Under the pieces are notes generated by a model. That model ran no database searches. It worked only from the letters and a program-made list of their open reading frames with translations, and was not told the DNA's origin. Both the position numbers and the translations under genes were made by a program. Below, one piece after another: positions 8,628 to 15,556 of a stretch of DNA of 15,556 bases (the stretch's first letter is position 1; each line of letters begins with the position of its first letter). The DNA is from an uncultured Sphingomonadales bacterium (lineage in GTDB: Bacteria > Pseudomonadota > Alphaproteobacteria > Sphingomonadales > Sphingomonadaceae), in the NCBI GenBank assembly GCA_903828025.1, contig CAIKKO010000425.1:1-15556 (forward strand), written 5' to 3'.

Positions 8628-9514
8628 GCCCGCCTGCCCTTGCGCGGGTGCTGCGCGCGCTGCTCGCCGGATGTGCGCTGCTGGCGGCGTGTGGGGCCAG
8701 CGCGGGGCCTGACGCAGTTGCTCCACCCTCGGTACCGGGCCAGACCACCGTCGGCGGCATCAAATACAGCGGGAAGCTGACGCAAGGCGGCTGGCTGCGT
8801 GGGGTCGCCCCGCCGGGCACGCGCGCGGTGACGCTCGGCGGCAAACCGCTGGCGCTGGCCCCGGACGGCGCGTTTTTCGCGGCATTTGACCGGGATGCGC
8901 CACCGTCCGTCCAGTTGTCCGTGACCGCCGCCGATGGCTTCGGCCTTGCCATGCCACTGGCGATCACGCCGCGCAGCTGGCGTATCGAAACGATCGACGT
9001 CGCGAAACGGCCGGGCAAGATGCCGGACGCCGCTTTTCGTGAGCGCCGCGCCGCCGAACTCAAGCAAATTGGCGCAGCCCGTGCGCTGCGCAGCGACGTG
9101 GGGGGCTGGCGGCAGGCGATGATCTGGCCCGCATCCGGGCGGATATCGGGCGCGTTCGGGGCGCAGCGTATCTATCGCGGCGAGCCTGGAGCCTATCACG
9201 GGGGCGTCGATCTGGCGGCTCCGGCGGGCGCGCCGATCATGGCGCCGGCGGACGGCGTGGTCGTGCTGGCTGCGGCCGACGCGGCCTTTACGCTTGAGGG
9301 CCATCTGCTGATCGTGGACCACGGCATGGGGCTTGCGTCCGCATTCCTGCATTGCTCCGATCTGGTGGTGCATGTGGGGGACAGAGTCGCTCAGGGGCAG
9401 CTGCTGGGCCATGTCGGCATGACCGGCCGCGCGACCGGGCCGCACTTGCATTGGGCACTGACCTGGCAGGGCGGGCGGCTCGATCCGCAGCTGTTCGCCC
9501 CGGCTGGCCGCTGA
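8624..9514 (+). CDS. M23 family metallopeptidase, lipoprotein
   Basis: A 296-residue LytM/M23 peptidase, probably anchored in the envelope, that would cut peptidoglycan cross-links. The N-terminus has a lipoprotein signal with lipobox LAAC (20-23, lipidated Cys23). A middle region (about 45-165) carries no recognised motif. The C-terminal M23 domain (about 165-290) has HGGVD (H192, D196) and HLHW (H274, H276) as the zinc and catalytic residues, with H243 in LHC as the further catalytic histidine, so it looks active rather than a degenerate EnvC/NlpD-type activator. GTG 8624 is chosen because it forms a GTGA overlap with the DUF2093 stop and begins a proper signal peptide. An in-frame extension to 8510 would bury the signal and is rejected. 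A 361-base intergenic region follows. Confidence 0.93.
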   Translation: MSPPALARVLRALLAGCALLAACGASAGPDAVAPPSVPGQTTVGGIKYSGKLTQGGWLRGVAPPGTRAVTLGGKPLALAPDGAFFAAFDRDAPPSVQLSVTAADGFGLAMPLAITPRSWRIETIDVAKRPGKMPDAAFRERRAAELKQIGAARALRSDVGGWRQAMIWPASGRISGAFGAQRIYRGEPGAYHGGVDLAAPAGAPIMAPADGVVVLAAADAAFTLEGHLLIVDHGMGLASAFLHCSDLVVHVGDRVAQGQLLGHVGMTGRATGPHLHWALTWQGGRLDPQLFAPAGR

Positions 9515-9571
9515 ATCGCATGGCGCGCGCGCATGATTATTACGTGAGTGCGACATTTTTTTGGCGAAAAA

Positions 9572-9600
9572 TTGTCATGCTGCCGGACCGGTCGTAATTT
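9572..9600 (+). promoter_or_regulatory. Probable sigma70-type promoter of the TonB receptor gene
   Basis: TTGTCA (9572-9577) and TAATTT (9595-9600) are separated by 17 bases, with a start expected near 9607. It sits in an AT-richer patch than the surroundings and points toward the TonB-dependent receptor gene. It is the best promoter-like pair noticed in the window, but was found by eye only. Confidence 0.5.
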
Positions 9601-9612
9601 ATAGTCGACCGG
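9588..9612. promoter_or_regulatory. Inverted repeat around the -10 box, candidate operator
   Basis: Arms CCGGTCG (9588-9594) and CGACCGG (9606-9612) are perfect inverted repeats separated by 11 AT-rich bases that include the -10 hexamer TAATTT. The position between the promoter spacer and the start site suits a dimeric repressor. The cognate protein is unknown. Confidence 0.4.
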
Positions 9613-9875
9613 CGCGAAAAAGCCCGGATTTGCGCGGCGTTGCATGGGCCCGGCCATGTGTTGCACTCCCGCCACATATGGGTGGCGATTTATGGACTGC
9701 ACGAAGAACGGCCTTCCAACAGGCCCGGTTTCTCTACCACTAAGGTCCATCGTTCCGCGCAATATGAGCGCCATCTGCCATGCCCGGCGAAGATCGGGTG
9801 GCTGCTGATGGGGCCATGAGGAACATCTTCCGGTGGCCGTCGATCGACAGGCCGCCCATTGAAGGGACTGGACAC

Positions 9876-12740
9876 GTGAAAACCATCAAGATTTCCGCGC
9901 TGCATGCGGGTACTGCGCCGTTTGCGCTTGCGCTCGCGCTGATTTCGACTGCCGCTACCGCCCAGACCGATCCGCAGGCCGCACCGCAGGCTGCCGACGC
10001 CGCTGCGCCCGAGCAGGTGATCGTGGTTACGGGTTCGCGCATCGAGCGGCCCGACCTGACCGCTTCGAGCCCGGTTTCGATCGTGGGTGCTGACGCGATC
10101 AAGCAGGTCAACACCGTCACCGTCGAGCAGATCCTCTCGGTCAATCCGCAGTTCGCTGCGGGCACCACCGGCGCCAGCAACAACCCGGGCGACGGTTCGG
10201 CCACGCTCGATCTGCGCGGCCTCGGCTCGCAGCGCACCCTCGTGCTGATGAACGGCAAGCGCCTCCCGCTTTACGACACCACGGGTTCGGTCGACGTCAA
10301 CCAGATCCCGACCGCGCTGATCAAGAACGTTCAGGTGCTCACCGGCGGCGCTTCGGCGGTCTATGGTTCGGATGCTGTGACCGGCGTGGTCAACTTCGTG
10401 CTGGACGACAAGTTCACCGGTCTGACGATGGACGGCGGCGCGCAGATCACCGGCAAGGGCGATGGCGCTCTTTATGATGGCAGCCTGACCGCTGGGTTCA
10501 ATGTCGGCGAACGCGGCCACTTCATCGTTTCGGCCAACTATGCCCAGCGCCAGGGTGTGAAGTATAGCGAACGCAGCTTCAGCAACACGGTGCTGTGCTC
10601 GAGCGACAACGTGTCGTTCTGCGGTTCGTCCAACACCTATCCCACCGCATTCGATGTGCCCAAAACGCTCGACGCAGCTGGCAACACGCTGGCGGGCGGC
10701 CGCTTCCAGGTTCAGCCTGACGGAACGCTGTCCAAGAGCGTGAAGGGTTACAACTACAACCCGGTCAACTATGCGCAGGTTCCATTCGAACGCTATGGCG
10801 TGACCGCGCTGTGGAACTATGACCTGACCGACGGCGTGGAACTCTACGGCTGGGGCTCGTACCAGCATGTCAAGGTCGTGACGACGCTCGCGCCGACGGC
10901 AACCGCCGGTTTCACCTTCAACATCGATCCGTCCAACCCGCTGCTCAGCCCCGACGAGCGCAATGCGTTCTTCAACACCGAAGCCAACCCCAATCTGGCC
11001 ATCAACGAAGATGGCACCTCGACCATCGGCATCCGTCGCCGCATGATCGAAACCGGTGGCCGCGTCGAAGAGCACACCAGCAAGACCTACCAGATCCTCG
11101 GCGGGTTGCGCGGCACCATCGGTTCGAACTGGAACTGGGATGCTTCGGTTCAGTATGCCGAAGTCAAGAAGTTCGAATTGCTGCGCAACGACCTTTCCTA
11201 CAATGCGCTTTCGCAGGCGCTGGACGTGGTTGCCGGTCCTGGCGGTTCGGCGATCTGCCGCGACGCAACGGCCCGGGCCGCAGGCTGCGTTCCGCTCAAT
11301 CTGTTTGTGGTCAACGGCATCACGCCGCAGGCGCTGTCCTATGTGCTGCGCAATGCATCGCAGGACAACAAGACCACCCAGTTCGTGGCCGAAGCCAGCA
11401 TTTCGGGCGATCTCAACTTCCTGAGCAGCCCGCTGGCCTCGAAGCCCGCCGCCATCTCGATCGGCGGCGACTATCGCCGTGAAACCGCCGATACGCTGGT
11501 TGACGACGCCTATGCCTCGGGCGACCTGATCTATTACGGTCAGGGCTTCTCGATCCGCAACAAGGGCTACAACGTCAAGGAAGCCTACGTTGAGTTCAAG
11601 ATGCCGCTCATTCAGGACAAGCCGTTCTTCCGCGCGCTGGATATCGAGGCAGGCTACCGCTACTCCAATTACTCGACCTCCGGCGGCGTCAGCGCCTACA
11701 AGTTCGGCGGCGACTGGAGCCCGATCGAAGGCCTGAAGCTGCGGGCCAACTACCAGCGCTCGGTGCGTGCGCCGAACGTGTATGAGCTGTTCCTGCCTCA
11801 GGTTTCGGGCACGGGCAGCCTCGGCACCGATCCTTGCGCCGGCCCCGGCATTTCGGCCAGCGTTGCGGCGATCTGCGTCGCGCAGGGCGCACCGCAGTCG
11901 GCCATCGGCGGCATTCCCGGCCCGATTGCCGGGCAGGTCAACGCCTTCTTTGGCGGCAATCCCGATCTGAAGGCCGAAAAGTCCGACACGATCACGGTCG
12001 GTGCGGTCATCGAACCCAGCCAGGTTCGCGGCCTTTCGCTGACGGTTGATTACTACGACATCAAGATCAAGGACGCGATCTTCCAGGCGCCCATCTCGGT
12101 GATCATCAACCAGTGCTTCAACGTCGAAAAGGATGCGAACGGCGCAACCTGCAAGGGCATTCACCGCAACCACCTCGATGGCTCGCTCAGCGGCGATACC
12201 AGCATCGGTGTGCCTTCGACGTATGCCAACGTGGGTTCGATCCGCGCTCGCGGCGTCGATTTCGGCTTCAACTACCACCATGGTCCGCATGACGCATTCC
12301 ACTATGCCTTCAGCTTCATGGGCACCTACCAGTGGAAGAACAACACCAAGATCGGCGATACGCTGATCGAGTGCGCAGGCCTGTTCGGTGCGGACTGCGA
12401 TACGCCCACGCCGCACTGGAAGCACACGGCTGACCTCAGCTTCGGTTGGAGCAAGATCGGCTTCAACACGCGCTGGCGCCTGATCGGTGCGACCAATGAG
12501 GACAATTCGACCAATATCCTCACCAAGCACATCGAGACGGTGAGCTACATCGACGAAACCGTGAACGTCGACGTGAACGAGAAGTTCAGCCTCTCGTTCG
12601 GCGTGCTCAACGTGTTCGACAAGACGCCGCCGATCGTGGGTGACACCAGCGGTGCCACTTCGGTGGGGGGCAGCACCTTCCCGACCGTGTACGACGTGCT
12701 CGGCCGCAGCGTGTTCGCACGGGTCAGCGCCAAGTTCTGA
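9876..12740 (+). CDS. TonB-dependent outer membrane receptor
   Basis: A 954-residue outer membrane transporter that takes up a scarce ligand using TonB-ExbBD energy. The signal peptide spans about 1-29 (hydrophobic FALALALISTAATA, cleavage near ATAQ). The TonB box region EQVIVVTG (46-53) is followed by the plug domain (about 58-185), with LDLRGLGSQRTLVLMNGKRL (111-130) and TGGASAVYGSDAVTGVVNF (157-175). The rest is a beta barrel with GNPDLKAEKSDT and LTVDYYDIKIKD late on, ending in the aromatic SAKF outer-membrane signature. Five closely spaced cysteine pairs occur in predicted loops. GTG 9876 is chosen because GAAGGGA (9861-9867) lies 8 bases upstream and the signal peptide begins there. ATG 9780 or 9816 would add a non-signal extension. 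The substrate cannot be named: the neighbours give no siderophore, vitamin or sugar pathway. Confidence 0.95.
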   Translation: MKTIKISALHAGTAPFALALALISTAATAQTDPQAAPQAADAAAPEQVIVVTGSRIERPDLTASSPVSIVGADAIKQVNTVTVEQILSVNPQFAAGTTGASNNPGDGSATLDLRGLGSQRTLVLMNGKRLPLYDTTGSVDVNQIPTALIKNVQVLTGGASAVYGSDAVTGVVNFVLDDKFTGLTMDGGAQITGKGDGALYDGSLTAGFNVGERGHFIVSANYAQRQGVKYSERSFSNTVLCSSDNVSFCGSSNTYPTAFDVPKTLDAAGNTLAGGRFQVQPDGTLSKSVKGYNYNPVNYAQVPFERYGVTALWNYDLTDGVELYGWGSYQHVKVVTTLAPTATAGFTFNIDPSNPLLSPDERNAFFNTEANPNLAINEDGTSTIGIRRRMIETGGRVEEHTSKTYQILGGLRGTIGSNWNWDASVQYAEVKKFELLRNDLSYNALSQALDVVAGPGGSAICRDATARAAGCVPLNLFVVNGITPQALSYVLRNASQDNKTTQFVAEASISGDLNFLSSPLASKPAAISIGGDYRRETADTLVDDAYASGDLIYYGQGFSIRNKGYNVKEAYVEFKMPLIQDKPFFRALDIEAGYRYSNYSTSGGVSAYKFGGDWSPIEGLKLRANYQRSVRAPNVYELFLPQVSGTGSLGTDPCAGPGISASVAAICVAQGAPQSAIGGIPGPIAGQVNAFFGGNPDLKAEKSDTITVGAVIEPSQVRGLSLTVDYYDIKIKDAIFQAPISVIINQCFNVEKDANGATCKGIHRNHLDGSLSGDTSIGVPSTYANVGSIRARGVDFGFNYHHGPHDAFHYAFSFMGTYQWKNNTKIGDTLIECAGLFGADCDTPTPHWKHTADLSFGWSKIGFNTRWRLIGATNEDNSTNILTKHIETVSYIDETVNVDVNEKFSLSFGVLNVFDKTPPIVGDTSGATSVGGSTFPTVYDVLGRSVFARVSAKF

Positions 12741-12768
12741 TCCTTCGGGACAGGCATCAAGACAGGAC

Positions 12769-12803
12769 GGGGCCGGGTCGCAAGATCCGGCCCCTTTCCT
12801 TTT
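12769..12803 (+). terminator. Intrinsic terminator after the TonB receptor gene
   Basis: An 8-base GC stem, GGGGCCGG (12769-12776) with CCGGCCCC (12787-12794), encloses a 10-base loop and is followed by TTTCCTTTT (12795-12803). It lies 29 bases after the receptor stop, on the correct strand, and separates the receptor from the microprotein-msrA unit. Confidence 0.88.
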
Positions 12804-12978
12804 GTTCGGCCAGCGCGCCATCGCGCGGTCCGTGCGGATCTTGTTTCGCGGAGAACGGTAACCATTTGGACCCCATGCGCGAATATCAGCGCGTCGGAGT
12901 TGTGCTGCGCTGCACAGCAAGGCCCAATCCGGGGCGCTAGCCCTATGCCAGCTTCCTGCACTCAAGGTCGGAATACCC

Positions 12979-13119
12979 ATGATGACGCTTTTCGGTAAGG
13001 ATCTCATCCGCTCGCTGGTGCTGGGCTTCGCGCTCGGCTCAGCCGCAATGGCCCTCACGTTCGGGGCAGACACCGCGCACGCGGCCTCGGTTGCTGCCAT
13101 CGCGGAGGCCGGACGATGA
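12979..13119 (+). CDS. 46-residue secreted or membrane microprotein coupled to msrA
   Basis: This short ORF encodes MMTLFGKDLIRSLVLGFALG and continues through SAAMALTFGADTAHA to a very short tail. The N-terminus is positively charged, with one hydrophobic segment (about 12-29), so it is either a single-pass membrane peptide or a cleaved signal peptide (cleavage near AHA, residue 35) leaving about 11 residues. Codon third positions are strongly G/C like its neighbours, and GGAA (12970-12973) lies 5 bases upstream, both supporting translation. Its stop overlaps the msrA start (ATGA), and the msrA ribosome binding site GGAGG (13104-13108) lies inside it. No known family was recognised. Possible roles are a small partner of the exported MsrA or a coupling leader; both are inference. 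Confidence 0.6.
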   Translation: MMTLFGKDLIRSLVLGFALGSAAMALTFGADTAHAASVAAIAEAGR

Positions 13120-13793
13120 ACCGCGCCCGCTTGCTTCTGGCCGTCGTCGCCGCCACGCTGGCGTCATCCTGCCTCCAGCCCGCGCAAGCCGAAGCCGTGG
13201 TTGCTGCGCCTGAGGCCGCGAGCAAGGCGAGCGAGCCCAAAGGCCTCAAGACCGCGGTCTTCGCGGGCGGCTGCTTCTGGGGCATGGAAGCGGTGTTCAG
13301 CCATGTGAAGGGCGTGAGCAGCGTGGTGTCGGGCTTTGAAGGCGGCAAGCGCGCCGATGCGCACTACGAGTCGGTGAGCACCGGCACCACTGGCCATGCC
13401 GAATCGGTGCGGATCACTTATGATCCCTCGGTCGTGCGCTATGACCAGTTGCTGCAGGTGTTCTTCGGCGTGGCCAGCGATCCGACCCAGCTCAACCAGC
13501 AATATCCCGACACGGGCACGCAATATCGCAATGCCATCGTGCCGCAGAATTCCGAACAGGCCCGGGTCACCGTCCGCTATCTGGCGCAGCTCAAGGCGCT
13601 GAACCTCTGGAAAAAGCCGATCGTCACCGCGGTCGAACCCAATCGCGGGTTTTTCCCGGCCGAGGACTATCATCAGGATTTCGCGCTGAAAAATCCCAAT
13701 CATGGCTATATCCGGATGTGGGATCTGCCCAAAGTCGCCTCGCTCAAGCGGGTGTTCCCGCAGCTGTGGAAAGCCGCCTTCACCCAAGGATAA
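13116..13793 (+). CDS. msrA: Exported peptide-methionine (S)-S-oxide reductase MsrA
   Basis: MsrA reduces methionine-S-sulfoxide in oxidised proteins. The 225 residues start with a signal peptide, RLLLAVVAATLASSC, ending either at a weak lipobox ASSC (Cys19) or at AQA near 25, so it should act in the periplasm or as a lipoprotein. The catalytic domain (about 43-218) has GGCFWGME (51-58) with catalytic Cys53, TTGHAE (91-96) with the conserved Glu, and YPDTGTQYR (130-138). Apart from Cys19 and Cys53 there is no cysteine, so the C-terminal resolving cysteines of E. coli MsrA are absent. GGAGG at 13104-13108 is a strong ribosome binding site 7 bases from ATG 13116, within the overlapping microprotein gene. 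MsrB is not seen here. Confidence 0.95.
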   Translation: MNRARLLLAVVAATLASSCLQPAQAEAVVAAPEAASKASEPKGLKTAVFAGGCFWGMEAVFSHVKGVSSVVSGFEGGKRADAHYESVSTGTTGHAESVRITYDPSVVRYDQLLQVFFGVASDPTQLNQQYPDTGTQYRNAIVPQNSEQARVTVRYLAQLKALNLWKKPIVTAVEPNRGFFPAEDYHQDFALKNPNHGYIRMWDLPKVASLKRVFPQLWKAAFTQG

Positions 13794-13816
13794 GGTCAGC
13801 ACGATCCAGCCGATTT

Positions 13817-13836
13817 GCGCTTGGCCCCACAAGCGC
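13817..13836. other. 7-base inverted repeat between msrA and the Fur-family gene
   Basis: GCGCTTG (13817-13823) and CAAGCGC (13830-13836) form a perfect inverted repeat with a 6-base spacer in the 56-base gap. There is no T tract, so it is a poor terminator. It overlaps a promoter-like pair, TTGCGC (13815-13820) and TAATTG (13838-13843), at 17-base spacing, so it may be an operator for the regulator gene. It does not resemble the AT-rich Zur box consensus. Confidence 0.3.
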
Positions 13837-13849
13837 GTAATTGCGAATC

Positions 13850-14341
13850 ATGGGCGGCCACCACCATCACCTCGACTTTGCTGGCGACAGGCTGGTCGAT
13901 GCTGCGCGCGACGCGCTGCAGGATGCGGGCGAGCAATGGACCGAGATGCGCAGCGATGTGTTCGAAGCGCTTGCATCGCATGACAAGCCCGCTTCGGCCT
14001 ATGACATCGCGGACAGTGTCGGATCGCGGCGCGGCAAGCGGGTGGCGGCCAACAGCGTCTATCGCATCCTCGATCTGTTCGTGCGCACCAACCTCGCGCG
14101 GCGAGTGGAAAGCGCCAATGCCTATGTCGCCAACAGCCATCCGGGGTGTCATCACGATTGCATCTTCCTGATTTGCGATGCCTGCGGCGAAGCGACGCAC
14201 CTCGATGACGACAGCCTGACCGGTGCGCTGCGCGAGGCAGCCCGGCGCGCAGGCTTTGCGGCGGTCCGGCCCGTGGTGGAAATCCGCGGCCAATGCGGTC
14301 ATTGCGGGGAGGCCGCACCACCCCCCGCGGACGCAGTTTGA
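13850..14341 (+). CDS. Fur family transcriptional regulator, Zur-like
   Basis: A 163-residue metal-responsive repressor of the Fur superfamily, most like zinc uptake regulator Zur. The winged-helix DNA-binding domain spans about 30-93, with SAYDIADSV and the recognition-helix region AANSVYRILDLFVRTNLARRVES. The dimerisation and metal domain has HPGCHHDCIFLICDACG (97-113), giving a CxxC pair C109/C112, and a second CxxC pair C149/C152 (CGHCG) near the end; together these form the structural zinc site. The N-terminus has four consecutive histidines (4-7). ATG 13850 is chosen, though TTG 13841, just after an in-frame stop, is possible; no clear ribosome binding site is seen. Zur normally represses zinc import genes, but no znuABC genes are visible here. 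Confidence 0.85.
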   Translation: MGGHHHHLDFAGDRLVDAARDALQDAGEQWTEMRSDVFEALASHDKPASAYDIADSVGSRRGKRVAANSVYRILDLFVRTNLARRVESANAYVANSHPGCHHDCIFLICDACGEATHLDDDSLTGALREAARRAGFAAVRPVVEIRGQCGHCGEAAPPPADAV

Positions 14342-14396
14342 AATTTCCCCTAACGGCGGGTTCGACAGCGCCGATTCATGGGTGTAAGACAGTCTG

Positions 14397-15556
14397 ATGT
14401 CCAAACTGGTTACGCCGCTGCTCGATACCGTCGACACCCCCGACGATCTTCGCAAGCTCCAACCCGCGCAATTGCGCCAACTCGCCGATGAACTGCGGGC
14501 TGAAATGATCGCCACGGTCGGCCAGACCGGCGGGCATCTCGGCTCAGGGCTTGGCGTGGTCGAATTGACGACCGCCGTGCACTATGTGTTCGATACCCCG
14601 CGCGATCGGCTGATCTGGGACGTGGGGCATCAGGCTTATCCCCACAAGATCATCACAGGACGGCGCAGCCGCATGCGCACTCTGCGCCAGGGCGGCGGGC
14701 TTTCGGGCTTCACCAAGCGCAGCGAGAGCGAATACGATCCGTTCGGGACCGCACATTCCTCCACCTCGATTTCCGCCGCCATCGGCTTTGCCGTGGCCAA
14801 CAAGCTGGCCGGCACCCCGGGCAAGGGCATCGCAATCATCGGCGACGGCGCGATGAGCGCGGGCATGGCCTATGAGGCGATGAACAACGCGGCGGCGGCA
14901 GGCAACCGGCTCGTGGTCATCCTCAACGACAACGACATGTCGATCGCGCCGCCGGTCGGGGGGCTTTCGGCCTACCTCGCGCGGCTCGTCTCCTCACGCC
15001 CGTTCCTCGAATTGCGCGAGATGCTGCGCGCGATTTCGCGCCGCCTGCCCGAACCGCTGCACAAGGCCGCGAAAAAGACCGACGAGTTCGCGCGCGGCAT
15101 GGCGATGGGCGGTACGCTGTTCGAAGAGCTGGGCTTCTACTATGTCGGCCCGATCGACGGGCATAATCTCGAACAGCTGATCCCCGTGCTCGAAAACGTG
15201 CGTGATGCGGCGGAAGGGCCGTGCCTTGTCCATGTCGTAACGCAAAAGGGCAAGGGCTATGGCCCTGCCGAAGCGGCGGCGGACAAGTATCACGGCGTCC
15301 AGAAATTCGATGTCATCACTGGCGAGCAGGCCAAAAGCGCGGCTGGGCCGCCCAGCTACACCGGCGTGTTTGCGCAGGCGCTGATGGCCGAAGCGGCGCG
15401 TGACAGCACAATTTGCGCGATCACCGCTGCTATGCCTTCGGGAACCGGGCTCGACAAGTTTGCCAAGGCCTATCCCGAGCGCTTGTTCGACGTCGGGATT
15501 GCCGAGCAGCATGCCGTGACGTTCGCTGCCGGTCTTGCCGCGCAAGGCATGCGCCC
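14397..15556 (+). CDS. dxs: 1-deoxy-D-xylulose-5-phosphate synthase, 3' end cut by window
   Basis: The first 386 residues of DXS (normally about 620-650) are present; the gene runs off the right edge. The enzyme condenses pyruvate with glyceraldehyde 3-phosphate using thiamine diphosphate, the first step of the MEP isoprenoid pathway. Visible motifs are GGHLGSGLG (45-53, active-site His47), [11 protein letters not shown] (75-85), [13 protein letters not shown] (118-130), the ThDP/Mg motif [16 protein letters not shown] (149-164) with NDND (177-180), YVGPIDGHN (249-257), and the start of the pyrimidine-binding domain [11 protein letters not shown] (364-374) with catalytic Glu370. ATG 14397 fits the family N-terminus ([21 protein letters not shown]). 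The ribosome binding site is weak. A TTGAAA at 14338-14343, overlapping the stop of the regulator gene, could be a -35 element, but no convincing -10 follows. No frameshift was seen. Confidence 0.97.
   Translation, partial: MSKLVTPLLDTVDTPDDLRKLQPAQLRQLADELRAEMIATVGQTGGHLGSGLGVVELTTAVHYVFDTPRDRLIWDVGHQAYPHKIITGRRSRMRTLRQGGGLSGFTKRSESEYDPFGTAHSSTSISAAIGFAVANKLAGTPGKGIAIIGDGAMSAGMAYEAMNNAAAAGNRLVVILNDNDMSIAPPVGGLSAYLARLVSSRPFLELREMLRAISRRLPEPLHKAAKKTDEFARGMAMGGTLFEELGFYYVGPIDGHNLEQLIPVLENVRDAAEGPCLVHVVTQKGKGYGPAEAAADKYHGVQKFDVITGEQAKSAAGPPSYTGVFAQALMAEAARDSTICAITAAMPSGTGLDKFAKAYPERLFDVGIAEQHAVTFAAGLAAQGMR

Larger units (their letters stand above)
9515..9875. other. 361-base intergenic region with promoter and long leader
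   Basis: No gene was found on either strand. The left end is locally AT-rich. A sigma70-like promoter and an inverted repeat lie around 9572-9612. From about 9607 to the GTG at 9876 there would be a leader of roughly 270 bases. It contains short hairpins: CATGG/CCATG (9643-9647 with 9654-9658), GCCAC/GTGGC around 9671-9686, and GGCCT/AGGCC (9710-9714 with 9721-9725) nested inside ATGGAC/GTCCAT (9692-9697 with 9745-9750). It matches no riboswitch class I know; cobalamin was considered because of the TonB receptor downstream. In-frame ATG codons at 9780 and 9816 give no signal peptide. Confidence 0.6.

Noticed and set aside
9692..9750. tRNA-like minus-strand sequence with TTAGTGGTAGAG, a central hairpin and pairing ends
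   Set aside because: At 59 bases it is too short, the D stem does not pair, the central hairpin has a 6-base loop instead of 7, and no proper T arm is present. It was kept only as leader structure.
9780..9875. ATG starts 9780 and 9816 for the TonB receptor
   Set aside because: They add about 20-32 charged residues before the signal peptide, while GTG 9876 has a good ribosome binding site and begins the signal peptide.
9607..9875. Cobalamin riboswitch before the TonB receptor
   Set aside because: The conserved GCCACTG box and the other core cobalamin elements are not present in recognisable form.
12901..12916. Short inverted repeat TGTGC/GCACA between the terminator and the microprotein gene
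   Set aside because: Five-base arms are expected by chance in sequence of this composition, and no promoter elements align with it.
9690..13100. A 1136-codon open frame on the minus strand opposite the TonB receptor gene
   Set aside because: It lies antisense to a clearly real gene, has no recognisable domain, and is explained by the strong G/C third-position bias that removes stops on the opposite strand.

Overview
The window is GC-rich, densely packed chromosomal DNA that looks like an alphaproteobacterium of the order Sphingomonadales (Novosphingobium, Sphingomonas or Erythrobacter-like). The basis is protein-level resemblance: a DUF2093 protein directly after xseA, a Cys-rich TonB-dependent receptor of the sphingomonad/caulobacter kind, a Zur-type Fur protein and the dxs sequence. 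No rRNA, convincing tRNA, CRISPR array, transposase, integrase or phage gene was seen. The content is mostly housekeeping.

Left part (1-4485). Two pyrimidine-salvage genes lie head to tail: cytidine deaminase (26-463) and dCTP deaminase (501-1055, TTG start). They are followed by a saccharopine-dehydrogenase-like / trans-acting enoyl reductase-like oxidoreductase (1107-2285). A small lipoprotein gene (2290-2721, minus) meets it tail to tail and is divergent from an adenosine-kinase-like PfkB sugar kinase (2850-3851). The kinase in turn meets a minus-strand SAM methyltransferase gene (3856-4485) tail to tail. Both tail-to-tail junctions leave only 4 bases between stop codons.

Middle part (4478-9514). 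The most unusual gene is a minus-strand 818-codon ORF (4478-6934). It joins a complete PurD (glycinamide ribonucleotide synthetase, about residues 1-438) to a polysaccharide-deacetylase-like domain (about residues 466-818). All three minus-strand frames are free of stops across the junction, so one small sequencing indel would not separate two ordinary genes there. The methyltransferase gene overlaps its 3' end by 8 bases. The start codons of purD and of plus-strand xseA overlap in a CATG, so the 5' signals of each gene must lie inside the other. xseA is followed by a DUF2093 gene and, through a GTGA overlap, by a lipoprotein M23 peptidase.

Right part (9515-15556). A 361-base intergenic region holds a good sigma70-like promoter whose -10 box sits between the arms of a 7-base inverted repeat, then a leader of about 270 bases with several small hairpins. 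It precedes a 954-residue TonB-dependent receptor (9876-12740, GTG start), which ends at a clear intrinsic terminator. Next come a 46-codon membrane or secreted microprotein gene coupled by an ATGA overlap to an exported MsrA without resolving cysteines, a Zur-like regulator, and dxs, which runs off the right edge.

Taken together the genes cover nucleotide metabolism (cdd, dcd, the adenosine kinase, purD), DNA repair (xseA), envelope functions (M23 lipoprotein, TonB receptor, the small lipoprotein), periplasmic repair (msrA), metal regulation (zur) and isoprenoid synthesis (dxs). They do not form one obvious system. The best candidates for something new are the PurD-deacetylase fusion with its coupled methyltransferase and the microprotein-msrA pair.
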